This document shows positions 18,235-27,095 of a stretch of DNA of 64,000 nucleotides, piece after piece. A program made the translations under genes and the position numbers. Positions within the stretch are counted from its first letter, which is position 1. Each line of letters opens with the position of its first letter. Origin of the DNA: CBDCVO01 sp965223085 (lineage in GTDB: Bacteria > Pseudomonadota > Gammaproteobacteria > Ga0077536); assembly GCA_965223085.1 (NCBI GenBank), contig OZ244981.1:3472001-3536000 (forward strand). Reading direction: 5' to 3'. The notes beneath the pieces were generated by a model. That model did no database searches. It saw only the letters and a program-made list of their open reading frames with translations, and was not told the origin of the DNA.

Positions 18235-19367
18235 GGCGTCTCGATGCGGGTGAGCGCACCCTCGTGCACCCCTTCGCGGCCGATGCTGGTCACCACCTGG
18301 TCGCCCGATTTCAAACCGGCGCGAATAGCGCTGTACTCCCAATTCACGATCCCGAGTTCAACGCTACGTTTGGTGAGCGTGCCATCGTGCGGATCCCGAA
18401 GCAACACATAGTGGCCGTCGAATACCGCGCTCGAAGGTATGCGTAAAACACCAGTCTGTTCTTCGAGCAGTATTTCGATGTCGGCGCTGTACCCGGGCAA
18501 GAGATCAGCGCCTTGGTCCGGATCGGTAAATTCGACTTCGATCTCCACGGTGCGCGCTTGTTTTTCGAGGTCCAACACGTATGGGGCAACACGCTTAACT
18601 CGCGCGCCACAGCGTCGTTCGGTGAACGCATCGAGCGACACACAGGCCGAGAGGCCGGCTTGGATGCGGGCTGCGTCGACTTCATCTATCGGTGCCGAGA
18701 CGTAGAGACAACCAAGGTCGATGAGATCGATCGCAGGCAAGGTCGCGATCCCCGGCGGCGACGGTGTGAGAAATTCCCCAAGTTTTGCGGTAACTTCGGC
18801 GACCACACCATCAAACGGTGCACGCAGCAAGGTTTTCTCGATCTGCTGGAAGACAACCTCGGCGCGCGCGGTGATTACATCTATCTGTGCCCGGGCGGCG
18901 GCGCAGGATGCCGTCGTCGCGGTGGCCTGGGTGCGGGCGTTATCGACTGTTTCCTCGGCAACTAGTTTGCGCTTCGCAAGCCGCTCGAGTCGCGCCGACT
19001 CGCGACGGGCGCCCGCCGCGGTGGCGCAAACCTCTTCCGCGCGGCGTTGCGCAGCCTTCGCTTCCGATTCGACTAAGCGTGCCTCGGCTTTAAGATCTTC
19101 GTTCCAAATTTCGAGCAAAACGGTGTCGCGCGTCACGACCTGTCCTTCGTACGCGGATAAGGACGCCACCTGGCCAGCAGCAGCGGGCGACATTTTCGCG
19201 CGTTGGCACGCCTTCACGGTGCCGACCCGCGTATTGCTCACGGTAGCCTGTACGGCACCGATCTCGGCACCGGCGATTGTTACATCGATCGGTGTGGGGC
19301 GCAGGCGATACCACACAAATGCGCCAACGATACCCGCGATAATGAGCACGACGAGGAAGACTTTCAC
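18231..19367 (-). CDS. HlyD/MacA-type periplasmic adaptor (membrane fusion) protein
   Basis: A 378-residue adaptor. An N-terminal anchor helix (VFLVVLIIAGIVGAFVWYRL) is followed by a biotinyl-lipoyl-like half (GQVASLSAYEGQVVTRDTVL) and a long alanine/arginine-rich coiled coil at roughly residues 95-175. The second lipoyl half is KTLLRAPFDGVVAEVTAKLG, followed by beta-barrel segments ending ALTRIETP. It links the inner-membrane permeases to an outer-membrane channel encoded elsewhere. It is the first gene of the adaptor-ATPase-permease-permease operon and is divergent from uppP. Confidence 0.92.
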   Translation of the reverse strand: MKVFLVVLIIAGIVGAFVWYRLRPTPIDVTIAGAEIGAVQATVSNTRVGTVKACQRAKMSPAAAGQVASLSAYEGQVVTRDTVLLEIWNEDLKAEARLVESEAKAAQRRAEEVCATAAGARRESARLERLAKRKLVAEETVDNARTQATATTASCAAARAQIDVITARAEVVFQQIEKTLLRAPFDGVVAEVTAKLGEFLTPSPPGIATLPAIDLIDLGCLYVSAPIDEVDAARIQAGLSACVSLDAFTERRCGARVKRVAPYVLDLEKQARTVEIEVEFTDPDQGADLLPGYSADIEILLEEQTGVLRIPSSAVFDGHYVLLRDPHDGTLTKRSVELGIVNWEYSAIRAGLKSGDQVVTSIGREGVHEGALTRIETP

Positions 19368-19417
19368 AGGAATTCATCATAGCGTTTTTGTCGCGGCATG
19401 CTCAATCGCACGCGATA

Positions 19418-20281
19418 ATGGCCGATGAGCTAGACAACAACTATATTGGGGTGGCGAGTTTGAACATCAGTTGGTTTGTGGCTTTAGTATTGGGGTTAGT
19501 CGAAGGTTTGACCGAATTTTTGCCCATTTCCAGTACCGGCCATCTCATCATTGCTAGCAGCTTACTGAAATTTACCGGGCCTAAGGCGGTGGCGTTGGAA
19601 ATCGTCATTCAAGGTGCAGCGATCCTGGCGGTGTGTTGGGAATATCGGCGGCTACTATCCGAGCAAAGTCGTGCGGTGCTCACCGATGCCAACGCGCGGC
19701 GATTCTTTCTTAATATGTTCGTCGGGTTTTTGCCGATTGCGATCCTGGGCTTGTTATTTCATGACTATATCGAAAAAGCGCTGTTTCATCCGATTCCCGT
19801 CGCGATCGCGCTAGTAATCGGTGGGGTGATTATCTTGTTAGCGGATAGACAGGCTGAGCAACCTCGCATTACTCAAGTAGAAGATGTGCCGATTCCGGTC
19901 GCGGTGAAACTCGGGCTGTGGCAATCGGTGGCTTTGATTCCAGGTACCTCGCGGGCTGCGGCAACCATTATTGGCGGTATGTTTCTTGGTATGTCGCGCA
20001 AAGTGGCCACGGAGTATTCGTTTTTCTTGGCCATCCCAACTTTGCTGGCCGCGACGTTCTATAAGGGTTATCAGAGCGCCCATCTATTTCGCCCCGAAGA
20101 CGTCGGCCCAATCTTGTTTAGCTCCCTAGTTGCGTTCATAACCGCGCTTGTTGCCGTGCGAGGTTTGGTACGTTTTGTCAGTAGTCACAATTTTGGCGCG
20201 TTTGCATGGTATCGAATCGTGTTTGGAGGCGTGATATTGCTCAGCCATTACTTTGGATGGGTGAATTGGCACAGCGCTTGA
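19418..20281 (+). CDS. uppP: Undecaprenyl-diphosphate phosphatase
   Basis: A polytopic membrane enzyme that recycles the C55 lipid carrier for peptidoglycan and surface polysaccharide synthesis. The glutamate-rich motif GLVEGLTEFLPISSTGHLII is near the start, and the second active-site motif reads LIPGTSRAAATIIGGMFLG. In many UppP proteins that segment is PGTSRSGATI, so the SG-to-AA change is a small deviation. Length is about 287 residues from ATG 19418. Alternative starts are 19388 (longer) and TTG 19460, the latter placing the first helix right at the N-terminus. It is followed by the 121-bp tandem repeats. Confidence 0.92.
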   Translation: MADELDNNYIGVASLNISWFVALVLGLVEGLTEFLPISSTGHLIIASSLLKFTGPKAVALEIVIQGAAILAVCWEYRRLLSEQSRAVLTDANARRFFLNMFVGFLPIAILGLLFHDYIEKALFHPIPVAIALVIGGVIILLADRQAEQPRITQVEDVPIPVAVKLGLWQSVALIPGTSRAAATIIGGMFLGMSRKVATEYSFFLAIPTLLAATFYKGYQSAHLFRPEDVGPILFSSLVAFITALVAVRGLVRFVSSHNFGAFAWYRIVFGGVILLSHYFGWVNWHSA

Positions 20282-20314
20282 GTTTGCCCGCGGCGATGCG
20301 TACTACCGTGGAGC

Positions 20315-20618
20315 GGGAAGCCAGCGCGCAGCGGAGCTCACCGCGAGCCGTCTTGCGGTGAGTGATACATAGACGATGATGGTTCTTGGTTGCTACGGTT
20401 TGCTGTTATCTATAAGGATTTTTCGGCTTCCCGGTGGGAAGCCAGCGCGCAGCGGAGCTCACCGCGAGCCGTCTTGCGGTGAGTGATACATAGACGATGA
20501 TGGTTCTTGGTTGCTACGGTTTGCTGTTATCTATAAGGATTTTTCGGCTTCCCGGTGGGAAGCCAGCGCGCAGCGGAGCTCACCGCGAGCCGTCTTGCGG
20601 TGAGTGATACATAAACAA
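20315..20618. repeat. 121-bp tandem repeat, two full copies and a partial third
   Basis: Units begin gggaagccagcgcgcagcgg at 20315, 20436 and 20557, an exact 121-base period. The third unit breaks off after about 60 bases at gatacataaac. Each unit contains a perfect hairpin CTCACCGC...GCGGTGAG (ten-base loop), and the unit junctions contain GGCTTCCC-GGT-GGGAAGCC. Nothing codes for protein. The array fills the gap between uppP and the tRNA-Val 3' end, so its hairpins may serve as terminators for both. Confidence 0.93.
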
Positions 20619-20693
20619 TGGTAGGCGCGGGCGGTTTCGAACCGCCGACCCCCACCGTGTGAAGGTGGTGCTCTCCCACTGAGCTACGCGCCT
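20619..20693 (-). tRNA. tRNA-Val (anticodon CAC)
   Basis: A full cloverleaf of 75 bases with encoded CCA. The acceptor stem AGGCGCG/CGCGCCT is perfect, and the D-arm is GCTC...GAGC. The anticodon arm CCACC-TTCACAC-GGTGG gives CAC for GTG valine codons. The T-arm is GGCGG-TTCGAAA-CCGCC. It is transcribed away from gltX. A promoter is visible just upstream at 20706-20735. Confidence 0.97.
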
Positions 20694-20705
20694 CTAGCGC
20701 TTGAC

Positions 20706-20735
20706 ATCGTAGGTCTTCACGGTGGCTATGGTCAA
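20706..20735 (-). promoter_or_regulatory. Likely sigma-70 promoter of tRNA-Val
   Basis: On the minus strand TTGACC (-35) and TACGAT (-10) are separated by 18 bases. The -10 ends twelve bases before the first tRNA base, a sensible distance for initiation near the mature 5' end. Confidence 0.6.
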
Positions 20736-20797
20736 GCTGGAAGGCGGGGAGTTTCAGCTTATACTGGGTGCAATTTTGCTGCTTTTCGCCTCCGTCT

Positions 20798-22210
20798 ATG
20801 AGTGTCGTAACACGCTTTCCACCTAGCCCGACAGGCTATCTGCACATCGGTGGGGCGCGCACGGCACTCTTTAACTGGCTGTACGCGCGCAAGCATGGCG
20901 GGAAATTTGTTTTTCGCCTCGAAGATACCGATCGCGAGCGCTCAACTCAGGCCGCTGTGAATGCAATTCTCGACAGCATGCAGTGGCTGGGCCTCGATTG
21001 GGACGACGGGCCGTCATATCAATCGCAACGTGACGAGCGCTACGCAGCGGTGCTTGGGGATCTGTTGGCACAGGGGCGGGCTTACCGCTGCTATTGTTCA
21101 CGTGATCGTTTGCGTGCCTTACGCGAAGCGCAAATGGCGCGCAAAGAAAAACCACGTTACGATGGCCGCTGCCGCGATATGGAGCGACCGCCACAAGACG
21201 CATCGCCGCCGGTGGTACGCCTGCGCACTCCGCGCGACGATGCGATTGTGGTTGAAGATGTGGTACATGGTCGGATCGCGTTCGCCAACGAAGAGCTAGA
21301 TGATTTGATCATCGCACGGTCGGACGGTAGCCCGACTTATCATCTAACTGTTGTGGTGGATGATCTGGATAATGGGGTCACACACGTGATTCGGGGTGAC
21401 GACCACCTTAATAATACACCGCGTCAGATTCACATCATCGACGCGCTGGGCGGTGCCCGCCCAAGCTACGCGCACGTCCCGATGATCCACGGGTCCGACG
21501 GCAAGAAATTGTCGAAGCGCCACGGCGCCTTGAGTGTCACGCAGTATCGCGACGAGGGTTACTTGCCAGAAGCATTGCTGAATTATTTAGTACGCTTGGG
21601 TTGGTCGCACGGTGATCAGGAAATATTTTCACGCAGCGAAATGATTGCCGCATTCGAGCTCTCGGGGATCAATAAATCCGCCGCAAGCTTTGACCCCGAG
21701 AAGCTTCGTTGGGTCAACCAGCAATATTTGCAGACTACCGACGTCGCGCAATTGGCGGCGGCAGCGCGTCCCTATTTTGAGCGCGCCGATCTCGGTGACG
21801 ATGGACCCGAGATCGCGGCATTGATCGACGCCCAGCGCACTCGTGCAATGACGTTACTAGAGCTAGTTGAAAACAGTCGACCCTATTTTGGCGCCCGCGT
21901 TACGCTCGACCCACAGGCCGCGCGCAAACACCTGAAGCCCGCGGTGTTGCCGGTGCTGCGCGCGCTACAGAATGCCCTAGCAAGCATTGACAATTGGAGC
22001 GGTGAAGCGGCGCACGCGGCCGTGGTCGCGACGGCGAAAAAGCTCGAGCTTAAATTAGGTAAAGTCGCTCAACCGTTGCGGGTTGCTGTGACCGGCCGCG
22101 CGGCTTCACCGCCGATTGATGTAACTTTGGCACTGCTGGGTAAGAAACGCACCCTGATGCGCCTCGACGCGGCCCTAAATGACATCCAGTCCGGCGCGGA
22201 CGGGTTTTGA
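20798..22210 (+). CDS. gltX: Glutamyl-tRNA synthetase
   Basis: A class I aminoacyl-tRNA synthetase of about 470 residues, full length. RFPPSPTGYLHIGGARTALF at the N-terminus contains the HIGH-type motif (HIGG), and SDGKKLSKRHGA near residue 235 is the KMSKS-type loop. LEDTDRERSTQAAVNAIL is typical of GluRS. I chose ATG 20798 (MSVVTRFPPSP), since the longer GTG frame from 20768 adds ten unrelated residues. It is flanked by tRNA-Val on one side and by tRNA-Ala and tRNA-Glu on the other, and tRNA-Glu is its own substrate. Confidence 0.97.
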   Translation: MSVVTRFPPSPTGYLHIGGARTALFNWLYARKHGGKFVFRLEDTDRERSTQAAVNAILDSMQWLGLDWDDGPSYQSQRDERYAAVLGDLLAQGRAYRCYCSRDRLRALREAQMARKEKPRYDGRCRDMERPPQDASPPVVRLRTPRDDAIVVEDVVHGRIAFANEELDDLIIARSDGSPTYHLTVVVDDLDNGVTHVIRGDDHLNNTPRQIHIIDALGGARPSYAHVPMIHGSDGKKLSKRHGALSVTQYRDEGYLPEALLNYLVRLGWSHGDQEIFSRSEMIAAFELSGINKSAASFDPEKLRWVNQQYLQTTDVAQLAAAARPYFERADLGDDGPEIAALIDAQRTRAMTLLELVENSRPYFGARVTLDPQAARKHLKPAVLPVLRALQNALASIDNWSGEAAHAAVVATAKKLELKLGKVAQPLRVAVTGRAASPPIDVTLALLGKKRTLMRLDAALNDIQSGADGF

Positions 22211-22259
22211 GAAATCCCCGATTAAACAACATACTAGCGAAAAATTGCCGGGTGAATTC

Positions 22260-22288
22260 TTGACAGGTCGGTGCACCTAGCGTAATGT
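22260..22288 (+). promoter_or_regulatory. Strong sigma-70 promoter of the tRNA-Ala/tRNA-Glu genes
   Basis: TTGACA (22260-22265) and TAATGT (22283-22288) are separated by exactly 17 bases. They are followed by the very GC-rich cgcgcgtcgcc, a discriminator of the kind found at stringently controlled stable RNA promoters. The first tRNA begins 35 bases after the -10. Confidence 0.8.
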
Positions 22289-22323
22289 CGCGCGTCGCCT
22301 AGGCGCGCAGCGCCATCGAGACT

Positions 22324-22399
<76 letters not shown>

Positions 22400-22435
22400 G
22401 AATTCCCGGTAGTACAGCGATCGCGAGAATAATGG

Positions 22436-22511
22436 GTCCCCTTCGTCTAGAGGCCTAGGACACCGCCCTTTCACGGCGGCAACAGGGGTTCGAATCCCCT
22501 AGGGGACGCCA
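22436..22511 (+). tRNA. tRNA-Glu (anticodon TTC)
   Basis: A 76-base cloverleaf with encoded CCA. The acceptor stem is GTCCCCT/AGGGGAC. The anticodon arm CCGCC-CTTTCAC-GGCGG gives TTC, and the T-arm is AGGGG-TTCGAAT-CCCCT. It lies 36 bases after tRNA-Ala, so the two probably share the promoter at 22260. Confidence 0.98.
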
Positions 22512-22586
22512 CGCTTACTTTGTGGCCTCGCGCGATCGCATTCGTCGCGAAATCTATTCGCCCGCGGCGCGTTGAGGCTTGCTTCG

Positions 22587-23696
22587 CTACCGCGATGGTT
22601 CCAATTCGGCGGCGATGGTGCGATGAATATTCAACAGTTCCGGGACCTGCTCGGCGGGACGTCTCCCGAAGCCGCATTCGGTGGAAATCCCAAATTTTGG
22701 CAGCGCCTCACGGGCGGCCGCAACCCGCCGACGTGTCCCCGCGACGCCGTCGCTGTGGTGAACTAAGCCGAGATAGACACGGGATGTGCCGATATCGAGA
22801 TCGCGTAGCGGTGCAAAATAGGGAGCATCGCAGCGTTCGCGCGGTACTGGCATATGAATGAAGTCGATCGGGCGCAGTGTGCTCGCGACCGTCGCGTTGC
22901 TCAGCCGCACGCACACATTAAGATCCTTTGGTTCAACTAAATGTACGTGGCCGAGGTCGCCGTAGCACAAGTGCAAGCCCATCGGCACAGCCGCGTCGAT
23001 CAGCGGCGCAAATTCGCCCAGAGCGGCGCACAAACGTATCTCTGGAGTTTCTGGCAAGGAAAAACCGATGGGTGGACGACCGAGGTTATCATCGACATCC
23101 ATCGCGAGCACCTCCATGCAAACATCCCACTGAATGCAGAGATCCTCAGACGGGATCGCGGCCAGGATTTCTTTAAGTTCGCGCCGCAGCGCCTCGGCAT
23201 AAGCCAGCGCGACCGTCGCGTAGTCTTCGGCATTGATAACGAACCAGCGCACGGCGCTTTCTGGCAAGGGCAAGCACACCATGAAACGTACACGTGCACC
23301 GATCACACCTTCATCGCGCAACCTTGTAAACGTTGCATACGATGCGAGCGCGTGCTGCGCGTAGAACAGCTTATCAAAATGCAGCGTTGCCACGCCGTCT
23401 GCGACGCGAAACACCCACACATCGTCGAACGAGGAGGGCACCCAGTCGTCCCCGGGGGCCCGCCATTCGGATGCGATGGAGCCGACCGGGCGTGGCCGCG
23501 ACAGGGTGCGTAAATCCGGATGTGGGTCAAATACCGTATGAGCTAAATGTACGACCCAGATTTTGCGCGTACCGGTCTCGCCATCCGGCAGCGCAAAGAC
23601 GTCGTTTCCAAGTGCGGGCCCACATGTGCGTAACACAGCTTCAGTATTCGCGCCGGGGACGCTGCCAACGAGATGAATCGGGGCGGTGGTCATCAT
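22587..23696 (-). CDS. UROD/MetE-like (cobalamin-independent methionine synthase C-domain-like) protein
   Basis: About 369 residues resembling the C-terminal catalytic barrel of MetE without its N-terminal domain. It has a potential thiol-activating zinc site: the H-x-C of GLHLCYGDLGHVHLVEP near residue 240 and the later Cys of GISTECGFGRRPA near residue 345. These correspond to the MetE ligands His-x-Cys and Cys. The N-terminal segment HLVGSVPGANTEAVLRTCGP and LPDGETGTRKIWVVHLAHTV is characteristic of a poorly studied UROD/MetE-like group. It may be a methyltransferase acting on a thiol or corrinoid-type donor; the substrate is unknown. I start it at ATG 23696, preceded by aacaggac, rather than at the far upstream codon at 23750. 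Confidence 0.72.
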   Translation of the reverse strand: MMTTAPIHLVGSVPGANTEAVLRTCGPALGNDVFALPDGETGTRKIWVVHLAHTVFDPHPDLRTLSRPRPVGSIASEWRAPGDDWVPSSFDDVWVFRVADGVATLHFDKLFYAQHALASYATFTRLRDEGVIGARVRFMVCLPLPESAVRWFVINAEDYATVALAYAEALRRELKEILAAIPSEDLCIQWDVCMEVLAMDVDDNLGRPPIGFSLPETPEIRLCAALGEFAPLIDAAVPMGLHLCYGDLGHVHLVEPKDLNVCVRLSNATVASTLRPIDFIHMPVPRERCDAPYFAPLRDLDIGTSRVYLGLVHHSDGVAGTRRRVAAAREALPKFGISTECGFGRRPAEQVPELLNIHRTIAAELEPSR

Positions 23697-23949
23697 GGTG
23701 TTTTGTCCTGTTGTGTTGATCTCAGTACTGTCAAAAATATTTAAATCCACGACTTCTCAGGTATTGCCGTTACCCATTTACGGGACGAAGCCGTGGCTTT
23801 GACTATATAAATTATTATACGCTTCCATACGCTTCGTTCAGGATTCCCAGGCCATCGCCGCCACGAGCGCGGGTCGCGCGCAGGCGGTTTGGCGTTGCTG
23901 CGGCAACGTGGCACTATAGCGACCCTTTAGGGAACAGAGGATCAATTCG

Positions 23950-24720
23950 ATGCACTTGACTCGCAGCGGATTACTCGGCGTACTTGTGCTGATGTGTATT
24001 TTCCCGGCCACCGGGTTTGCACAGGAAGCGATACTGGCGGAAGGCGATCGACGGGTAAACGAAGGCGCGGCCGCACAGAAGACCATCGATAAACTCGACG
24101 ATCAAAAACGCACCATCGAATCTGACTACGCGAACGCGCTAAAGGTAGTCGATGGCCTAAAAGTCTACAACGCGTTGCTACAAAAGCAGGTCGACAACCA
24201 AAGAAGTGAAATGAATTCTTTGCGTGATTCGATGGATAAAGTCTCGCTGATCGAGCGCCAGATATTGCCTCTCATGATCCGCATGATAGGCAGCTTAGAA
24301 GAGTTCATCGCCTTAGACGTCCCATTCCTCCAAGAAGAACGCACGCATCGGATCGCCTCCTTGAGAGGCATGATGGAGCGTTCCGACGTAACAGCAGCCG
24401 AGAAGTTCAGGCGGGTATTAGAGGCATACCAAATCGAAGTGGACTACGGTAATACGATCGAGGCGTATCGGGGCGACATCGACGTTGGCGGCAGTACCCA
24501 GCAAGTCGATTTTCTTCGTTTCGGACGCGTGCAATTACTTTATCAAAGTATCGGTGGTGACAATTCAGGTGTATGGGGTCAGGCCTCACGGCAATGGCAA
24601 CCCTTGTCGAGCGAACAATATAAATCCAACATCGCACGTGGTTTAGCGGTCGCCCGTAAACAAGCTGCACCGGATCTCCTGGTCTTACCCATTCCTGCAG
24701 CACAAGGAGTGGTTCAATGA
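23950..24720 (+). CDS. DUF3450 periplasmic protein of a TonB2-type system
   Basis: A 256-residue exported protein. A signal peptide (LLGVLVLMCIFPATGFAQE) is followed by a long coiled-coil region with TIDKLDDQKRTIESDYANAL and then LIERQILPLMIRMIGSLEEF. The DUF3450-typical LRFGRVQLLYQSIGGDNSGV lies near residue 195. Genes of this family open the TtpC-ExbB2-ExbD2-TonB2 operons of Vibrio and related bacteria. A good ribosome binding site (agaggatc) precedes ATG 23950. The stop overlaps the next start as ATGA. Confidence 0.92.
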   Translation: MHLTRSGLLGVLVLMCIFPATGFAQEAILAEGDRRVNEGAAAQKTIDKLDDQKRTIESDYANALKVVDGLKVYNALLQKQVDNQRSEMNSLRDSMDKVSLIERQILPLMIRMIGSLEEFIALDVPFLQEERTHRIASLRGMMERSDVTAAEKFRRVLEAYQIEVDYGNTIEAYRGDIDVGGSTQQVDFLRFGRVQLLYQSIGGDNSGVWGQASRQWQPLSSEQYKSNIARGLAVARKQAAPDLLVLPIPAAQGVVQ

Positions 24721-26111
24721 GACTACTAAATCGATTGATCTCCATCATAGCTATGATCCTTGTCGTTGCGGTATCGGTTGGGGCCGGCGCTGCCGAGTCT
24801 GTGTCGCTGGATGAGCTATTGCGTACGGTGAAATCTGGGCGCGCGAAAGACGCCAAGGAGAACGCGGCTCGCATAGCAAAATTCCGCGCTGAAAAAGCAC
24901 AGCAAACGCAAATGCTCGCGCAGATCCGATCGCAGCGCGCGACGGAGGAGAGTCGTTCGAAAGCCCTAGAAGCCGAGTTTGAGAAAAATGACGGAGAGTT
25001 GGTGGAGCTCGAAGCGGCGTTGACGGAACGGCTCGGCGGCTTAAAAGAGCTGTTCGGCGTTTTGCAGCAGGCCTCCGGTGACGCCCGCGGCCAATTCGAG
25101 AACTCGATTACACAAGTTCAGTTCCCAGAGCGCGTCGCATTTCTCAACGAATTAGCGCAAAAAATGGGGCAGACCAACAAGTTGGCCTCGCTGGACGAGA
25201 TCGAACGGTTATGGTTCGAGTTGCAGCGCGAAATGACGGAGTCCGGCAAAGTTTCCCGTTTCACAACCAAGATCATCGATACGAATGGACAAGAAGTGGA
25301 TCGTGAAGTTACGCGTGTTGGGACGTTTAATCTTATCTCGCAAGGCAATTACCTAGAATTTGTGCCGGAGACTGGCAAAGTCGTGCAGTTGGCGCGACAA
25401 CCCCGTGACCGTTATTTGAGTGCCGTCTCGGCTTTCGAAGCCGCCGATAGTGGCGTTGCGCCCTTGGCGGTTGACCCGTCGCGCGGACAGCTGTTGAAAC
25501 TGTTGGTGCAAGCGCCAAGCCTATGGGAACAAATGGACCCTCGCAGCGATCGTTATGCGGGTGGACTCATCGGCAAGATCACGATCGCGCTTGGAATTCT
25601 CGGCTTAATTATTGCTGCTGAACGCCTGATCATGCTGACGCTGTCGAGTCTTGCGATTGGTACGCAAGCGCGGCGCATCGACAAGCCGGGGCGCAACGCC
25701 TTAGGGCGTGTTGCAAAAGTCTATCAAGACAATCCGACGGCTGATGTCGAAACACTAGAGTTGAAATTATCCGAGGCGATCATGAGGGAAACCCCGAAAT
25801 TCAATCGCCTGTTGATGTTTCTGAAAATCATCGCGGTCGTCGCCCCGTTGCTGGGCTTGCTCGGTACCGTTACGGGCATGATTATTACCTTCCAGTCGAT
25901 CACTTTATTCGGTACCGGCGATCCCAAGTTGATGGCAAACGGTATTTCGCAAGCCCTAACCACGACAGTGCTGGGTTTGTGTGTCGCGATCCCGATCGTA
26001 TTGTTGCATACCCTTGTTGCGAGTCGCGCGAAGCGACTCACCCAGGTCTTAGAAGAGCAAGCGGCGGGCATGATCGCTACGCAAGCAGAAGGGCAGCGAG
26101 TGACCGCATAA
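24717..26111 (+). CDS. TtpC-like MotA/TolQ/ExbB proton-channel protein with periplasmic extension
   Basis: A 464-residue protein, twice the size of an ordinary ExbB. A signal/anchor segment and a long periplasmic coiled-coil part (residues about 25-190, rich in Ala/Glu/Arg) come before the TolQ/ExbB domain. The domain shows IGKITIALGILGLIIAAERL near 285, FLKIIAVVAPLLGLLGTVTG near 365 and LTTTVLGLCVAIPIVLLHTL near 415. In Vibrio, TtpC is required for TonB2 function. It overlaps DUF3450 by four bases and is followed four bases later by a second ExbB. Confidence 0.92.
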   Translation: MRLLNRLISIIAMILVVAVSVGAGAAESVSLDELLRTVKSGRAKDAKENAARIAKFRAEKAQQTQMLAQIRSQRATEESRSKALEAEFEKNDGELVELEAALTERLGGLKELFGVLQQASGDARGQFENSITQVQFPERVAFLNELAQKMGQTNKLASLDEIERLWFELQREMTESGKVSRFTTKIIDTNGQEVDREVTRVGTFNLISQGNYLEFVPETGKVVQLARQPRDRYLSAVSAFEAADSGVAPLAVDPSRGQLLKLLVQAPSLWEQMDPRSDRYAGGLIGKITIALGILGLIIAAERLIMLTLSSLAIGTQARRIDKPGRNALGRVAKVYQDNPTADVETLELKLSEAIMRETPKFNRLLMFLKIIAVVAPLLGLLGTVTGMIITFQSITLFGTGDPKLMANGISQALTTTVLGLCVAIPIVLLHTLVASRAKRLTQVLEEQAAGMIATQAEGQRVTA

Positions 26112-26115
26112 GCTT

Positions 26116-26652
26116 ATGGAACAGCTTATCTATCAATTCCCGGTCCTCGTACAGATCCGGGAGTTTATGGAAATGGGCGGCCAAGTGCTGTTGGTGATCG
26201 CACTACTGACCCTGATTATGTGGGCCTTGATCTTTGAGCGTTTACTCTATTTTGGGGTAGGTTATCGGGGCCTCGCGCGACGACTAATCGCAGCGTGGGA
26301 CGCTCGTGAGGAGCACCGCTCGTGGCACGCCCACCGTATTCGCGAACAGCTCGCCTCAGTTGGCAAGCAGGCTTTGCAGAGAAATTTGCTGTTGATACAA
26401 ACTTGTGTCGCGCTGTGTCCTTTATTGGGGTTGCTAGGTACCGTAACGGGCATGATCGAAGTCTTCCAGGTTTTAGCAATCTCGGGTTCGGGCAACCCGC
26501 GATCGATGGCCGCGGGCGTCTCCAAGGCGACGATCCCTACTATGGCAGGGATGGTCGCGGCGTTGTCTGGGATCGCGATGAGCGCCTATTTGCAGCGCCG
26601 CGCGAAACGTACCGGTGCCCACCTCGAAGAACAGCTAGCGCTCGACCATTGA
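26116..26652 (+). CDS. exbB: ExbB-like proton channel
   Basis: A 178-residue MotA/TolQ/ExbB family protein. Three predicted helices are present: VLLVIALLTLIMWALIFERL near residue 30, TCVALCPLLGLLGTVTGMIE near 95, and KATIPTMAGMVAALSGIAMS near 140. With ExbD it forms the proton-driven motor that energises TonB. The small size is usual for the ExbB2 subunit accompanying TtpC. Confidence 0.92.
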   Translation: MEQLIYQFPVLVQIREFMEMGGQVLLVIALLTLIMWALIFERLLYFGVGYRGLARRLIAAWDAREEHRSWHAHRIREQLASVGKQALQRNLLLIQTCVALCPLLGLLGTVTGMIEVFQVLAISGSGNPRSMAAGVSKATIPTMAGMVAALSGIAMSAYLQRRAKRTGAHLEEQLALDH

Positions 26653-26674
26653 GTATAAAAACAGGTAACCTGAA

Positions 26675-27085
26675 ATGAGACGATTAGGTGCACATACTTT
26701 GGCTGAAGAGGAAGACTCGAGCATCGACTTAACGCCGATGTTAGACGTCGTATTCATCATGCTGATTTTTTTTATCGTCACCGCGACTTTCGTCAAAGAG
26801 GCGGGGATCGATGTCAACCGGCCCGACGCAGCGACCGCTGTGGTACAAGAGAAGGCTAATATTCTGATTGCAATCGATGACAATAATAATATCTGGATCG
26901 ATCGTCGCCAGGTGGATGTACGGTCGGTACGCGCCAACATCGAACGTTTGCACGCTGAGAACCCACAGGGTTCGGTCGTTATTCAGGCGGACGAGGGCAG
27001 CAATACGAAAACCTTGATTGAAGTAATGGATGCTTCGCGCTCGGCCGGTGTGTTTAACGTGGCAATTGCTACCGACGAAACTTAA
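26675..27085 (+). CDS. exbD: ExbD-like transport protein
   Basis: A 136-residue ExbD/TolR protein. A short cytoplasmic start leads into IDLTPMLDVVFIMLIFFIVT, a single membrane helix with the conserved proton-carrying aspartate (LDVVF). The periplasmic domain follows, with NPQGSVVIQADEGSNTKTLI. It partners with ExbB and TonB in the same operon. Confidence 0.94.
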   Translation: MRRLGAHTLAEEEDSSIDLTPMLDVVFIMLIFFIVTATFVKEAGIDVNRPDAATAVVQEKANILIAIDDNNNIWIDRRQVDVRSVRANIERLHAENPQGSVVIQADEGSNTKTLIEVMDASRSAGVFNVAIATDET

Positions 27086-27095
27086 GCGTAGCGCG

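Noticed and set aside
20315..20618. CRISPR array
   Set aside because: The 121-base units repeat without unique spacers, there are only two and a half copies, and there are no cas genes.
20823..20845. Copy of the dispersed repeat (agcccgacaggcta)
   Set aside because: It lies inside gltX and encodes the conserved SPTGYL motif, so the match is a coding coincidence.
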